From: Lentisphaerales bacterium
Lineage (GTDB): Bacteria > Verrucomicrobiota > Lentisphaeria > Lentisphaerales > Lentisphaeraceae
Direction: 5' to 3'
DNA: 64,000 nt
NCBI GenBank assembly: GCA_022446985.1
Contig: JAKVBD010000004.1
Location: 84,684 to 148,683 of the forward strand
In this document: positions 1 to 10,200 of the stretch, piece by piece
Layout: each line of letters begins with the position of its first letter
Numbering within the stretch: position 1 is the first letter of the stretch
The notes under the pieces: generated by a model
What the model was told of the DNA's origin: nothing
Databases searched by the model: none
What the model saw: the letters and a program-made list of their open reading frames with translations, nothing else
Made by a program: the position numbers and the translations under genes

Positions 1-204
1 CGTCCACAGTTCTTCTTTAGAACTACTGACGTAACTGGTGTTATTGCTCTTGAAGAGGGTAGAGACATGGTTATGCCTGGTGATAACGTATCTATCGAAG
101 TTGAACTAATTGCACCAATCGCGATGGCTGAGAAACTTCGTTTCGCTATCCGTGAAGGTGGTAGAACTGTAGGTGCAGGTACTGTTAGCTCAATCGTTGA
201 GTAA
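1..204 (+). CDS. tuf: Elongation factor Tu, C-terminal end (partial)
   Basis: This is the last 67 codons of EF-Tu, which delivers aminoacyl-tRNA to the ribosome as a GTP complex. Frame 1 is open from the window edge and carries the domain-3 signatures [15 protein letters not shown] and [13 protein letters not shown] before a TAA stop. The GTPase domain lies outside the window. rpmG follows after about 40 nt with no obvious terminator, so tuf probably heads the rpmG-tRNA-Trp-secE-nusG transcript. This placement matches the tuf-secE-nusG order of chlamydiae. Confidence 0.97.
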   Translation, partial: RPQFFFRTTDVTGVIALEEGRDMVMPGDNVSIEVELIAPIAMAEKLRFAIREGGRTVGAGTVSSIVE

Positions 205-242
205 ACAAAACCTGACTGCCTCTGTAAAATAAGGAGCCTGCT

Positions 243-404
243 ATGGCAAAAGGCGCTAGAGAAACCATTATTCTTCAGTGTACAGAAACTGGAGAGAGGA
301 CTTATAGCAGTAGCAAAAATAAGACCAATACTCCTGGTCGTATTGAGCTGAAGAAATATAATCCTAAGGTCCGCAGGCATACCCTCTACAGAGAAACTAG
401 GTAA
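243..404 (+). CDS. rpmG: 50S ribosomal protein L33
   Basis: A 53-residue basic protein starting MAKGARETIILQC, preceded by AAGGAG about 7 nt upstream of the ATG. The segments GRIELKKYNP and RHTLYRETR are typical of L33. Only one Cys is present (residue 13), so this is the zinc-independent (C-) form of L33 rather than the four-Cys form. It lies between tuf and tRNA-Trp, its usual place in many bacteria. Confidence 0.95.
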   Translation: MAKGARETIILQCTETGERTYSSSKNKTNTPGRIELKKYNPKVRRHTLYRETR

Positions 405-412
405 ATTTGGGT

Positions 413-488
413 AGGTGAGTAGCTCAGTTGGTAGAGCATCGGTCTCCAAAACCGAGGGTCGCAGGTTCGAACCCTGTCTCACCTGCCA
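413..488 (+). tRNA. tRNA-Trp (anticodon CCA)
   Basis: A full cloverleaf can be folded: acceptor AGGTGAG (413-419) pairs with CTCACCT (478-484), the D stem is GCTC/GAGC, the anticodon stem TCGGT/ACCGA encloses loop CTCCAAA with anticodon CCA, and the T arm has GTTCGAAC. Discriminator G485 is followed by an encoded CCA (486-488). It sits between rpmG and secE and is probably processed from that transcript. Confidence 0.97.
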
Positions 489-509
489 TTTTAAATACTG
501 GATTCAGTA

Positions 510-701
510 ATGAGCAATCCGATCAGAAGATTTAGTAAATACACTGTCGACACAGTAGAAGAACTTAAAAAATGTTCGTGGCCACAAAAGCGTGAGCTAA
601 TTGAGTCGACGATTGTTGTTACTGTAGCCTGTCTAATCCTAGCTCTATTTGTAGCAGTGGTTGACTTGGCCTTTGGAAATGTAATACAATGGCTGATTTA
701 A
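510..701 (+). CDS. secE: Preprotein translocase subunit SecE
   Basis: A 63-residue single-span SecE, the small stabilising subunit of the SecYEG channel. A short cytoplasmic amphipathic segment (VDTVEELKKCSWPQKREL) contains the family's conserved W-P; it is followed by one transmembrane helix over roughly residues 33-55. The length is typical of the short, one-helix SecE found outside enterobacteria. nusG follows after about 40 nt, the usual secE-nusG pairing. Confidence 0.95.
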   Translation: MSNPIRRFSKYTVDTVEELKKCSWPQKRELIESTIVVTVACLILALFVAVVDLAFGNVIQWLI

Positions 702-744
702 TTCAGTCAATTCTTAGAGGATTAAGAACAAGGATTAATGTTTG

Positions 745-1296
745 ATGCAAGGTAAATGGTATACCCTACAGGTTCTTTCTAATAAAGAGAACAAAGTAAG
801 AGAGTCGATTGAGAAAAGAATCGCTCTGGAAGGCATGGAAGATTATATCTTTGAGATTCTTGTCCCTCAGGAAAAAGTTACAGAAATTAAGCGTGGGAAA
901 AAGACGACGATTAATCGTAAACTATTCCCGGGTTATGTATTCGTTAATGTTGAATTAGAAGATGATTTTTCAAAAATCCGTGAGGATGTTTGGTACTTCA
1001 TTAAAGACACTAACGGAGTTATAAATTTTATCGGTGGTGATAACCCAGTAGCTTTAACAGCAACGGAAATTGATGACATTCGAAATGCTCTCAAGTCTGA
1101 TGAAAAAGCTGTTAAGCCAAAAGTTGATTTCACAGCCGGTGAAGTCGTGAAGATTAAAGATGGTGCATTCGAGAACTTCGAAGGCTCTATCATTAATGTC
1201 GATCCGGATAGAGGTAAGCTTCAAATTGAAGTTACTATATTCGGCCGTTCTACACCAGTTGAAGTTGAATACTGGCAAGTAGAGCGGAGTAACTAG
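745..1296 (+). CDS. nusG: Transcription termination/antitermination protein NusG
   Basis: A 183-residue NusG with the N-terminal NGN domain ([14 protein letters not shown], then FPGYVFV) and a C-terminal KOW domain ([15 protein letters not shown]). It binds the RNA polymerase clamp and links it to Rho or ribosomal S10. The ATG at 745 is taken as the start, about 10 nt after AGGA; an in-frame TTG at 742 would add one residue. It lies just before rplK as in most bacteria. Confidence 0.96.
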   Translation: MQGKWYTLQVLSNKENKVRESIEKRIALEGMEDYIFEILVPQEKVTEIKRGKKTTINRKLFPGYVFVNVELEDDFSKIREDVWYFIKDTNGVINFIGGDNPVALTATEIDDIRNALKSDEKAVKPKVDFTAGEVVKIKDGAFENFEGSIINVDPDRGKLQIEVTIFGRSTPVEVEYWQVERSN

Positions 1297-1328
1297 AACC
1301 TTTAAGTAATCTGTTACAGGGAAGGATT

Positions 1329-1760
1329 ATGGCAAAAAAGGTTAAAGGCGAAATAAGATTGCAGATCCCGGCTGGACAAGCCAACCCAGCACCGCCGGTA
1401 GGCCCAGCGCTAGGTGCGCAGGGTGTGAACATTATGGAATTCTGTAAGGCATTTAATGCCCAGACACAGCAACAATCTGGAACTATAATTCCAGTTGTAA
1501 TTACTGTGTTTCAGGACCGTTCGTTCACGTTTATTACCAAATCTCCGCCTGCACCAGTCTTGATTAAAAAGGCTGCAGGTTTAGCTTCTGGTTCACAGAA
1601 GCCAGGAAGCGGATTTGTTGGCAAAGTCTCCGTGGCGCAACTCTTGGAAATCGCTGAGATCAAAAAAGATGACCTTAAGGTCAATAGTGAAGATGCTGCT
1701 GTTCGTTTGTTAAAAGGAACGGCGAGAAGCATGGGAATCGAGGTGGTCGATGAAGCGTAG
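1329..1760 (+). CDS. rplK: 50S ribosomal protein L11
   Basis: A 143-residue L11, the rRNA-binding protein of the GTPase-associated centre and stringent-response sensing site. The signatures [18 protein letters not shown] near the N-terminus and the C-terminal RNA-binding segment [10 protein letters not shown] are intact. The stop lies inside the beginning of rplA: the two reading frames overlap by 11 nt, so translational coupling is likely. Confidence 0.97.
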   Translation: MAKKVKGEIRLQIPAGQANPAPPVGPALGAQGVNIMEFCKAFNAQTQQQSGTIIPVVITVFQDRSFTFITKSPPAPVLIKKAAGLASGSQKPGSGFVGKVSVAQLLEIAEIKKDDLKVNSEDAAVRLLKGTARSMGIEVVDEA

Positions 1761-2445
1761 TAAACTCTACAAATCCAGATTGTCTTCGTTCGACCGTGCC
1801 GGTGCATACTCTCTTGAAGAGGCTGTGAAGATTATTAAGGCTATGCCAAAACCAAAGTTTGATGAAACTATTGACGTTGCATTCAAGCTTGGTATTGATA
1901 CTCGCCAATCTGATCAGAACGTACGTGGCGCAGTAACGTTGCCAAATGGTACTGGGAAAGATATCAAAGTTGTCGTTGTCGCTGATGGAGAAGCCGCAGA
2001 AGCTGCTAAAGCTGCTGGTGCTGATGAAGTTGGTTCTGCTGAATTGATCGAAAAGATTAAAGGCGGATGGACAGAATTTGATGTATTGGTTGCCACTCCG
2101 GCTGCCATGAAAGAAGTAAGAACTCTAGGTCGTGTACTTGGTCCAAGAGGCTTAATGCCTAATCCAAAGACCGGTACAGTAACAGACGATACAGCTGCTG
2201 CAGTGAAAGAATCTAAAGCAGGTCGTGTTGAGTATAGAGCTGATAAAGGCGGTGCTGCACACATGCCACTAGGTAAGGTTTCGTTTGAAGCTGGTGCTCT
2301 AGTGGAAAATGCAGAGGTTGCTATAGGCGCTATCCTTAAAGCTCGTCCAGCTGCTACTAAAGGTAACTATGTTATCAGCTGTACTCTAAGTGCGACTATG
2401 AGTCCCGGCGTTAAAATTGACCTGAAAGACATACTGAAGGTGTAA
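1750..2445 (+). CDS. rplA: 50S ribosomal protein L1
   Basis: A 231-residue L1, the mobile L1-stalk protein that helps E-site tRNA release and in many bacteria represses its own operon. The signature [18 protein letters not shown] is intact. The ATG at 1750 lies within the last codons of rplK (11-nt overlap) and rplJ begins 3 nt after its stop, so the rplKAJL genes look co-translated. Confidence 0.97.
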   Translation: MKRSKLYKSRLSSFDRAGAYSLEEAVKIIKAMPKPKFDETIDVAFKLGIDTRQSDQNVRGAVTLPNGTGKDIKVVVVADGEAAEAAKAAGADEVGSAELIEKIKGGWTEFDVLVATPAAMKEVRTLGRVLGPRGLMPNPKTGTVTDDTAAAVKESKAGRVEYRADKGGAAHMPLGKVSFEAGALVENAEVAIGAILKARPAATKGNYVISCTLSATMSPGVKIDLKDILKV

Positions 2446-2447
2446 TC

Positions 2448-2969
2448 ATGAGACCGGAAAAACCAATCGTAGTTGAACATATCCAGAGTTTACTGGATGA
2501 GTCCGGAAATTTCCTTCTTGTTTCTTATATGGGAATGTCTGTAAAGAAACAGGAAGAATTAAAAGGTCTACTAAAAGAGCAAAATGCTCAGTTCCAGGTT
2601 CACAAAAATAAGCTAATCAAAAAAGCAGCTGAAGGTAAGTCTTACGCTGGACTAGCTGACCTAGAACTAACTGGTGGTACTGCTGTCGTTTATGGCGAAG
2701 GCGAGACTCCAGAGTGGGCTAAAGTAATTAAGAAGTTTGCTAAAGAGAATGAAGAAGTTTCATTTAAAGCAGCATTCCTTGACGGGGAACTTCTTGATGA
2801 GAAAGAAGCAGTAAAAGTAGCTGATCTACCAACTAAAGATGAAGCTCGTGCTAAACTTCTTTCTGTTATTAAAGCCGGACCACAGAAGCTTGTTGGCATC
2901 TTGAACCAGACTTACGCTGGCGTGCCTTCTGTTATTAAAAATTATTGTGATAAACAAAACGAATCTTAA
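2448..2969 (+). CDS. rplJ: 50S ribosomal protein L10
   Basis: A 173-residue L10, which anchors the L7/L12 dimers in the ribosomal stalk. Its N-terminal rRNA-binding region contains KNKLIKKAA; the C-terminal helix that binds L12 ends the protein. The start is 3 nt after rplA stops. rplL follows after 17 nt, as usual for stalk genes. Confidence 0.96.
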   Translation: MRPEKPIVVEHIQSLLDESGNFLLVSYMGMSVKKQEELKGLLKEQNAQFQVHKNKLIKKAAEGKSYAGLADLELTGGTAVVYGEGETPEWAKVIKKFAKENEEVSFKAAFLDGELLDEKEAVKVADLPTKDEARAKLLSVIKAGPQKLVGILNQTYAGVPSVIKNYCDKQNES

Positions 2970-2986
2970 TAAGCGGAGATTGAGAA

Positions 2987-3385
2987 ATGTCTGAAACTGT
3001 AGAAGTATCAAAAGAAATTACTGAGCTTATCGAAAAGCTCGAAGGTATGACTGTACTTGACTGTATTAACCTTGTTAAAGCCCTAGAAGAGAAGTGGGAT
3101 GTAACTGCAGCAGCTCCAGCTGTTGCTGTTGCAGCAGCTCCTGGTGCTGGTGGTGGCGAAGCTGTTGAAGAGCAGACTGAGTTTGACGTCATCCTAGCTG
3201 ACATGGGTGCTAACAAGATCGCAGCAATTAAAGCTGTACGTTCTGTTACTGGTCTTGGTCTTAAAGACGCGAAAGAGCTTGTTGAAGGTGCTCCAAAGCC
3301 ACTTAAAGAAGCTGTTAGCAAAGACGAAGCTGAAAAAATCAAAGCTGAAGTTGAAGAAGCTGGAGCGAAAGTCGAAGTTAAATAA
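2987..3385 (+). CDS. rplL: 50S ribosomal protein L7/L12
   Basis: A 132-residue L7/L12, the multicopy stalk protein that recruits translational GTPases. An N-terminal dimerisation domain is joined by an Ala/Gly/Pro-rich hinge (about residues 38-58) to the C-terminal factor-binding domain with [25 protein letters not shown] element lies upstream of the ATG. The 100-nt gap to rpoB contains a hairpin that may act as an attenuator. Confidence 0.97.
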   Translation: MSETVEVSKEITELIEKLEGMTVLDCINLVKALEEKWDVTAAAPAVAVAAAPGAGGGEAVEEQTEFDVILADMGANKIAAIKAVRSVTGLGLKDAKELVEGAPKPLKEAVSKDEAEKIKAEVEEAGAKVEVK

Positions 3386-3420
3386 GACTGCGATATTTCT
3401 AGCTTAACAATTGGCTTATT

Positions 3421-3446
3421 AGGGGTCAGGTTTATGCCTGTCCCCT
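3421..3446 (+). promoter_or_regulatory. Hairpin between rplL and rpoB (attenuator-like)
   Basis: AGGGG-T-CAGG, loop TTTATG, CCTG-T-CCCCT: a nine-pair stem with one internal T-T mismatch. It is followed by ATACTATTTTATTTT, which is U-rich but not an uninterrupted run. Many bacteria lower transcription between rplL and rpoB with an attenuator or an RNase site, and this is the only strong structure in the gap. The function is inferred. Confidence 0.5.
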
Positions 3447-3491
3447 ATACTATTTTATTTTACTAATACCATCATTGAGGTTTGTTTGAGT

Positions 3492-6400
3492 ATGTCAAAA
3501 CGAGTTAACTACGGAAGGTTACCGGATGTTATTGATATCCCGGATCTGATCTCTGTTCAGTTAGATTCTTTTTTTGAGTGTCTACAGTCAGGGTCATCAG
3601 CGGAAGAGCGCACCAATACCGGGTTGCAAGAGGCTTTCACAGAAGTTTTCCCAATTGAAAGTTTTGACAAGAATTGTACGCTGAATTTTGTATCCTATGA
3701 GTTAGGAATCCCTAAGAAGTCAATGATTGACTGTCTTAAAGATGGGGAGACTTATGCCGTACCACTTCACGTGACTTTCCGTTTGGAAAATAAGTCGGCT
3801 ACAGATGCTAAAGGGGAAATTATTGAAGATCGAGTCTATATGGGCGATATCCCTATGATGACTGATCGTGCAACTTTTGTCATTAACGGTGCAGAGCGCG
3901 TTATAATAAGTCAGTTACACAGAACACCTGGTATTTGCTTTGAGAAGAGCAAAAGTACTGCCGGCCGTACACTTTACTCGTACAGAATTATTCCTGATCG
4001 CGGTTCCTGGATGGAAGTCCAGTATGATAATAGCGATCTTATGTACATTTACCTGGATAGACGCCGCCGCAGACGTAAATTTTTAGTTTCGACTTTCCTG
4101 CGTGCACTGGCATATGAAACAAATAGAGAGTTGCTCGATGTTGTCTATGGCATCGAAAAAAATTCTCTTTCAGCTATTGGCAAGAAAGATAACTTAAGTG
4201 ATCTTTATGCTATTGAAGATATTCTCAATGATGAAGGCGATATTGTCGCAAAAGGTCTAGAGCCTCTAAGTCCGGTAATCCTTGATGCTCTGAAGGATAT
4301 GGGTGTCAAGAAGCTTGAATTTGTAGATACTAAAGTACTTGGTAATACATTTATTCTTGCTGTTGAACGCGATCCATCAACAGATGCTGACGATGCTCTT
4401 AAGACAATATACAAGAAAATGCGTCCAGGCGATCCCCCAAGTACTGCAAATGCTAAGCAGTTATTGAAGCGTTTGTTCTTCGATATGAAGCATTACGATC
4501 TTGGCTATGTTGGTCGTTATAAGATCAATCAAAAGCTTAAAATTGACGTGCCAAAAGAAGAGAGAACTCTTCAGCCAGACGATATAGTAGCTGCTACTAA
4601 GTATGTTATGAAACTCAAAACTTCTAAGGGTCGTATTGACGATATTGACCACTTAGGTAGTCGTCGTGTTAGAACAGTCGGTGAGCTTGTTCAAAATCAG
4701 GTCCGTGTTGGTCTTGCTCGTACAGAGCGTTTGATCCGTGAGCGTATGACTTTATTTGATATGGAGTCAGATACTATGACTCCTGCTAAACTAATTAACC
4801 CTAAAGCACTTCAGAGTGTAGTTCGAGACTTCTTTGGTCGCTCACAGCTGTCACAGTTTATGGATCAGACAAATCCACTTGCAGAACTTACTGCTAAGCG
4901 TCGTCTTTCTGCTTTAGGTCCTGGTGGTCTTAGCCGTGAAAGAGCAGGTTTCGAAGTTCGAGACGTTCACTCTTCTCACTATGGTAGAATTTGTCCTATT
5001 GAAACTCCAGAGGGACCAAACATTGGTCTGATTTCTTCGCTGGCGATTTTCGGTAAAGTTAACAGTTACGGTTTCATTGAGACTCCTTATCGTAAAGTTA
5101 TTGACGGTAAAGTTACAGATGAGATCGAGTATGTAACTGCTGACTCAGAAGAGGAGTTCGTTATTGCACAGGCAAATGCCGAACTTGAAGATGGTAAATT
5201 TACACAGCAATTTGTACTTTCTCGTAATGAAGGTGACTCTGGAGACCAAGAGAGTGAAGCAATTACTCACATGGATGTATCTCCAAAGCAGTTGGTCTCA
5301 CCAGCTACAAGTTGTATCCCATTCCTAGAACACGACGATGCAAACCGTGCATTGATGGGATCAAACATGCAGCGTCAGGCAGTTCCGCTTTTATGTGCTG
5401 AGTCTCCACTTGTTGGTACTGGTATGGAAGCAACTGTTGCTAAAGACTCACGCGCTGTTGTTTGTACTAAAATTGATGGTGTCGTTGCAAGTGCAACAAG
5501 CACTAAGATCGTTGTAACTGCAGATGGTAATCTACCAGCAGATGAAGCTGACTTAACAGAAGAGAATGTTTACGAACTCTATAAGTTCATGCGTTCGAAC
5601 TCCAGTACTTGTATGAACCAGAAGCCTATCGTTAAGGCTGGTGATACAGTTAAAACTGGTGATGTTATTGCAGATGGTTTTGCTACACAGGGTGGTGAAC
5701 TTGCTCTTGGTCGTAACGTTCTTGTGGCATTCATGCCATGGTGTGGTTACAACTTTGAGGATGCGATTATTATCAGTGAAAGAATTGTTCACGATGACGT
5801 TTACACAAGTATTCACATTGCTGAAGCTAACATTCAAGCACGTGACACTAAGCTTGGTCCAGAAGAGATTACTCGTGACACACCAAATGTTGGTGAAGAG
5901 GCTCTTCGTAACCTTGGTCCAGAAGGTGTTATTCGTCTAGGTGCTGAAGTTAAGCCTGGTGATATCCTAGTAGGTAAAATCACTCCTAAGAGTGAAACTG
6001 AACTTGCTCCGGAAGAAAGACTTCTTAGAGCAATCTTCGGTGATAAAGCTGCTGACGTTAAAGATTCATCTCTTTACACGCCTTCAGGTGTAAGCGGTGT
6101 TGTTATGGATATCCGCGTTGAGCGTAAAGTTGATCCTACTAAGGTTTCTGTTTCTAAAGCTGACATAAAGCGCCAGGTTAAAGAAGCAAACAACAATTAT
6201 AAAGTTCAGTATCAGGAATTCCTTGATGACCTGGCAGACAAACTTGGTTCCATTCTTCTTGGGTCAAAGCTTCCAGTCGACATCGTAAGTGAAGAAGACA
6301 ACGGTTCAACTGTTGTTATTCCTGCTAACAGAAAAATTACTAAAGTACTACTACGTAAGCTTGCTAGTCATCACGACACTTACTCGCTTCCTGATGGTCC

Positions 6401-7250
6401 AGCTAAGGATCAGATTGATGAAGTGATGAAGTCATTCAACTTACGTCTTAAAGATATTAAACTCCGTCATCAGGAGAGTATCGAACAGCTTGAGAGCTCT
6501 GAGGGTAAAGACCCTGGTGTAATCAAAGGTGTTAAAGTCTACATCGCAGCTAAGCGTAAGCTTTCTGTTGGTGATAAGATGGCTGGTCGTCACGGTAATA
6601 AAGGTATTGTTTCAAATATCGTTCCTATCGCTGACCTACCATTCCAGAAAGACGGTACTCCGGTAGATATTATCCTTAACCCACTTGGTGTACCATCGCG
6701 TATGAACGTTGGTCAGATTCTTGAGACTCACCTGGGTTGGGCAGCAAAGAAGCTTGGCTACAATATCGCCTCTCCAGTTTTCGATGGTGTACCTGAAGCG
6801 AAGATCCGTGAGCTTCTTGTTGAAGCTGGCTTACCAGAAGACGGTAAAGCTGAACTATTCGACGGTCGTACAGGTGAAAGGTTTGCTCAGAGAGTAACTG
6901 TAGGTCAGATCTACATGCTTAAACTAGATCACTTAGTTGTGAATAAAATCCACGCCCGTGCAGTTGGTCCATACTCATTGGTTACACAGCAGCCTCTTGG
7001 TGGTAAAGCACAGCATGGTGGTCAGCGTTTCGGAGAAATGGAAGTTTGGGCACTTGAAGCATATGGCGCAGCTTACACTCTACAGGAAATGTTAACAGTT
7101 AAGAGTGACGACGTTGTCGGTAGAACGAAGATTTACGAATCAATAGTTCGCGGTGATAATACTCTAGTTGCTGGTATTCCTGAGTCCTTCAACGTTCTTA
7201 TGAAGGAAATGCAGAGTCTTTGTCTCGATATCAGAGTTAAGCGCGGCTAA
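3492..7250 (+). CDS. rpoB: DNA-directed RNA polymerase subunit beta
   Basis: About 1252 residues, close to the usual length, with the conserved blocks SQLSQFMDQ, RRLSALGPGGL, CPIETPEGPNIGLI, GRNVLVAFMPWCGYNFEDA and the C-terminal GGKAQHGGQRFGEMEVWALE. It forms half of the polymerase active site and the rifampicin pocket. The ATG at 3492 is used; an in-frame TTG at 3486 sits 5 nt after GAGG and could be the real start. In the rifampicin cluster the residue equivalent to E. coli His526 is Ala (codon GCT at 4893-4895) and Asn518 is Thr, while Ser531, Asp516 and Gln513 are kept. Confidence 0.98.
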   Translation: MSKRVNYGRLPDVIDIPDLISVQLDSFFECLQSGSSAEERTNTGLQEAFTEVFPIESFDKNCTLNFVSYELGIPKKSMIDCLKDGETYAVPLHVTFRLENKSATDAKGEIIEDRVYMGDIPMMTDRATFVINGAERVIISQLHRTPGICFEKSKSTAGRTLYSYRIIPDRGSWMEVQYDNSDLMYIYLDRRRRRRKFLVSTFLRALAYETNRELLDVVYGIEKNSLSAIGKKDNLSDLYAIEDILNDEGDIVAKGLEPLSPVILDALKDMGVKKLEFVDTKVLGNTFILAVERDPSTDADDALKTIYKKMRPGDPPSTANAKQLLKRLFFDMKHYDLGYVGRYKINQKLKIDVPKEERTLQPDDIVAATKYVMKLKTSKGRIDDIDHLGSRRVRTVGELVQNQVRVGLARTERLIRERMTLFDMESDTMTPAKLINPKALQSVVRDFFGRSQLSQFMDQTNPLAELTAKRRLSALGPGGLSRERAGFEVRDVHSSHYGRICPIETPEGPNIGLISSLAIFGKVNSYGFIETPYRKVIDGKVTDEIEYVTADSEEEFVIAQANAELEDGKFTQQFVLSRNEGDSGDQESEAITHMDVSPKQLVSPATSCIPFLEHDDANRALMGSNMQRQAVPLLCAESPLVGTGMEATVAKDSRAVVCTKIDGVVASATSTKIVVTADGNLPADEADLTEENVYELYKFMRSNSSTCMNQKPIVKAGDTVKTGDVIADGFATQGGELALGRNVLVAFMPWCGYNFEDAIIISERIVHDDVYTSIHIAEANIQARDTKLGPEEITRDTPNVGEEALRNLGPEGVIRLGAEVKPGDILVGKITPKSETELAPEERLLRAIFGDKAADVKDSSLYTPSGVSGVVMDIRVERKVDPTKVSVSKADIKRQVKEANNNYKVQYQEFLDDLADKLGSILLGSKLPVDIVSEEDNGSTVVIPANRKITKVLLRKLASHHDTYSLPDGPAKDQIDEVMKSFNLRLKDIKLRHQESIEQLESSEGKDPGVIKGVKVYIAAKRKLSVGDKMAGRHGNKGIVSNIVPIADLPFQKDGTPVDIILNPLGVPSRMNVGQILETHLGWAAKKLGYNIASPVFDGVPEAKIRELLVEAGLPEDGKAELFDGRTGERFAQRVTVGQIYMLKLDHLVVNKIHARAVGPYSLVTQQPLGGKAQHGGQRFGEMEVWALEAYGAAYTLQEMLTVKSDDVVGRTKIYESIVRGDNTLVAGIPESFNVLMKEMQSLCLDIRVKRG

Positions 7251-7272
7251 TTAGAAGGAGAAGGAAGGAATT

Positions 7273-10200
7273 ATGGATACGACTCTTGTCAAACAAATGA
7301 TAGGTGCCGAAAGCTCGAGTAACTTTTCGCAAGTTACTATTGGCCTGGCCTCTCCCGAAGTTATTACTTCATGGAGCCGTGGGGAAATTAAAAACCCTGA
7401 AACAATTAACTACCGTACATTTAAGCCTGAAAAAGGCGGTCTTTTCTGTGAAAGAATTTTTGGACCGACTAAGGATTGGAAATGTAACTGCGGTAAGTAT
7501 AAAAGAATTAAACATAAAGGTATTGTCTGTGACCGTTGTGGTGTTGAGGTAACTCAGTCACGGGTTCGTCGTGAGCGCATGGGTCACATCGATCTAGCAG
7601 TACCTGTATCGCACATTTGGTTCTTCAAATGTATGCCGAGTCGCCTTGGTCTTGTTCTTGACATGACTGCACGTGCTCTTGAGCGTATCATTTACTATGA
7701 AGACTGGATTGTTATTGATCCGGGCGATACACCACTACAGCTTAAGCAAATCCTTACAGATGTTGAGTACCGTGAAGCTCAGGAGATGTACGGTGATTCA
7801 TTCCAGGCAGGAATGGGTGCTACAGCTGTAAAAGAACTGCTTAAACAGGTAGATCCTGAGGCTCTACTTGAGCAGCTTGCAGCTGAAATGGCAGCCACTA
7901 GAAGTAAAGCTAACCACAAGAAGATTGCTAAGAGAATGCGTCTTATGGAAGGTTTCATGAATAATGGAACTAAGCCAGAGTGGATGATTATTGAAACTCT
8001 ACCGGTAATACCTCCAGACCTACGTCCTCTAGTGCCACTTGAAGGTGGTCGTTTTGCGACTTCTGACTTGAATGACCTATATAGACGTGTTATTAACCGT
8101 AATAACCGTTTGAAAAACCTACTTCACCTCCGTACTCCGGAAGTGATCATCCGCAATGAGAAGCGTATGCTTCAGGAAGCTGTGGATGCTCTGCTTGATA
8201 ATGGTCGTCATGGTCGTGCTGTAACAGGTGCAGGTAACCGTCAGCTTAAGTCACTTTGTGATATGCTTAAAGGTAAGTCTGGTCGTTTCCGTCAGAACTT
8301 GCTTGGTAAGCGTGTTGATTACTCTGGTCGTTCTGTGATCGTTGTTGGTCCTGAGCTAAAACTTCACCAGTGTGGTCTTCCTAAGCAGATGGCTCTAGTT
8401 CTATTTGAACCATTTATTATCCGCCGTCTTAAAGAGCAGGGTGTTGTTCACACTGTTCGTAGCGCTAAGAAGATGATTGAAAGAGGTGCAACTGAAGTTT
8501 GGGACGTTCTTGAGGAAGTAACTCAAGGTCACCCTGTTATGCTTAACCGTGCACCAACTCTTCACCGTCTTTCTATTCAGGCATTTGATCCGGTATTGAT
8601 TGAAGGTAAAGCGATTCGTGTTCATCCACTGGTATGTGCAGCTTATAATGCTGACTTCGATGGTGACCAGATGGCGGTACACATTCCTCTGTCAAATGAA
8701 GCACAGATGGAAGCGAAGCTACTTATGCTTTCGCCAAATAATATTTTCTCACCAGCAAATGGTAAGCCATTATGTACTCCTACACAGGATATGACACTAG
8801 GCTGCTACTTCATGAATTACTGGAATAGTAAAAATGAAAAGCTGGATGCTGATAAGCTAACTGCTTATAACGATGTTAATGAAGTTCTATGGGCGATGGA
8901 TTCCGGTATTATCGGTATTCACGATCTAATTAGATTCAGAAACCCGGATTTTGGTAAGGATAGGCCTTGGGGTAAGTCAGATGTTAAGTACATCGCGACA
9001 ACTGCAGGACGTTGTATCTTCTGGGAAGTATGGCCAGATGAAATGGGCTTCTACAATGACAACGTTACAAAGAAAACTCTAGGTAACCTGATCAGTCAGT
9101 GTCACGACCACCTGGGTCGTAACGAAACTGTTAAGACTCTTGATGGTCTTAAGAAAACTGGTTTCCAGTATGCGACTAAGTCTGGTTTCTCTGTAGCAAC
9201 AGTCGATATGATTATTCCTGATGAAAAGAATCAGGTAGTCGCTCTTGCAGAAAATGAAGTTGATGAGGTTCGTCAGCAGTTCATTAATGGTGTTATTACA
9301 GAGCGTGAAAGATACAATAAATGTATCGATATCTGGACGCATGCAAATACTCAGGTCGCTTCACACCTATTTGGTACTATTGCTCACAACATGGGTCTTG
9401 ATGAAATTAACTCAGTATGGGCCATGCTTGACTCCGGAGCAAGGGGTTCTAAAGATCAGATCCGTCAGTTGGCAGGTATGCGTGGTCTAATGGCTAAACC
9501 ATCAGGTGAAATCATTGAACGTCCAATTAAGTCAAACTTCCGTGAAGGTCTAACAGTTCTAGAGTACTTCATTAGTTCACACGGTGCTCGTAAGGGTCTA
9601 GCGGATACAGCTCTTAAAACTGCTGACTCCGGCTACATGACTCGTAAACTTGTTGACGTTGCTCAAGACGTTATCTGTACTGAAGAAGATTGTCAGACAA
9701 CTAAAGGTATCTGGGTTAAAGCCATCCGTGAGGGTGACGATGATATGTTACCACTTGAAGACCGTATCATTGGTCGTATAAGTGTTGATGATATTCACGA
9801 TCCACTTAGCAAAAACAAGGAAGACCTATTGGTCTCAGCTGGTCAAGAAATTGACAGTGAAATTGCAACTAAGATAGTTGACCGTGGTATTGAAAGTATT
9901 CACATTCGTTCTGTTCTAACTTGTGAAGCTGAAACAGGCGTATGTTCTACTTGTTATGGTAGAATGCTTGCAGATGATGCACCAGCTAAGATTGGTGATG
10001 CCATCGGTATCGTTGCTGCTCAGTCAATCGGTGAGCCTGGTACACAGCTGACAATGCGTACATTCCACGTTGGTGGTGTCGCAACCACTACATTTAAGAA
10101 ACCGGTACTTAAAGCTAAGTACGCTGGTAAGATCGTACTTGTAGATGCACGTACAGTTGAGCAAGAAGACGGCTCATTGGTTGTTATCAATAAGAACGGT

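Noticed and set aside
2935..3342. 135-codon - strand frame opposite rplL
   Set aside because: It is an antisense reading of the Ala-rich L7/L12 coding sequence, with no independent signals.
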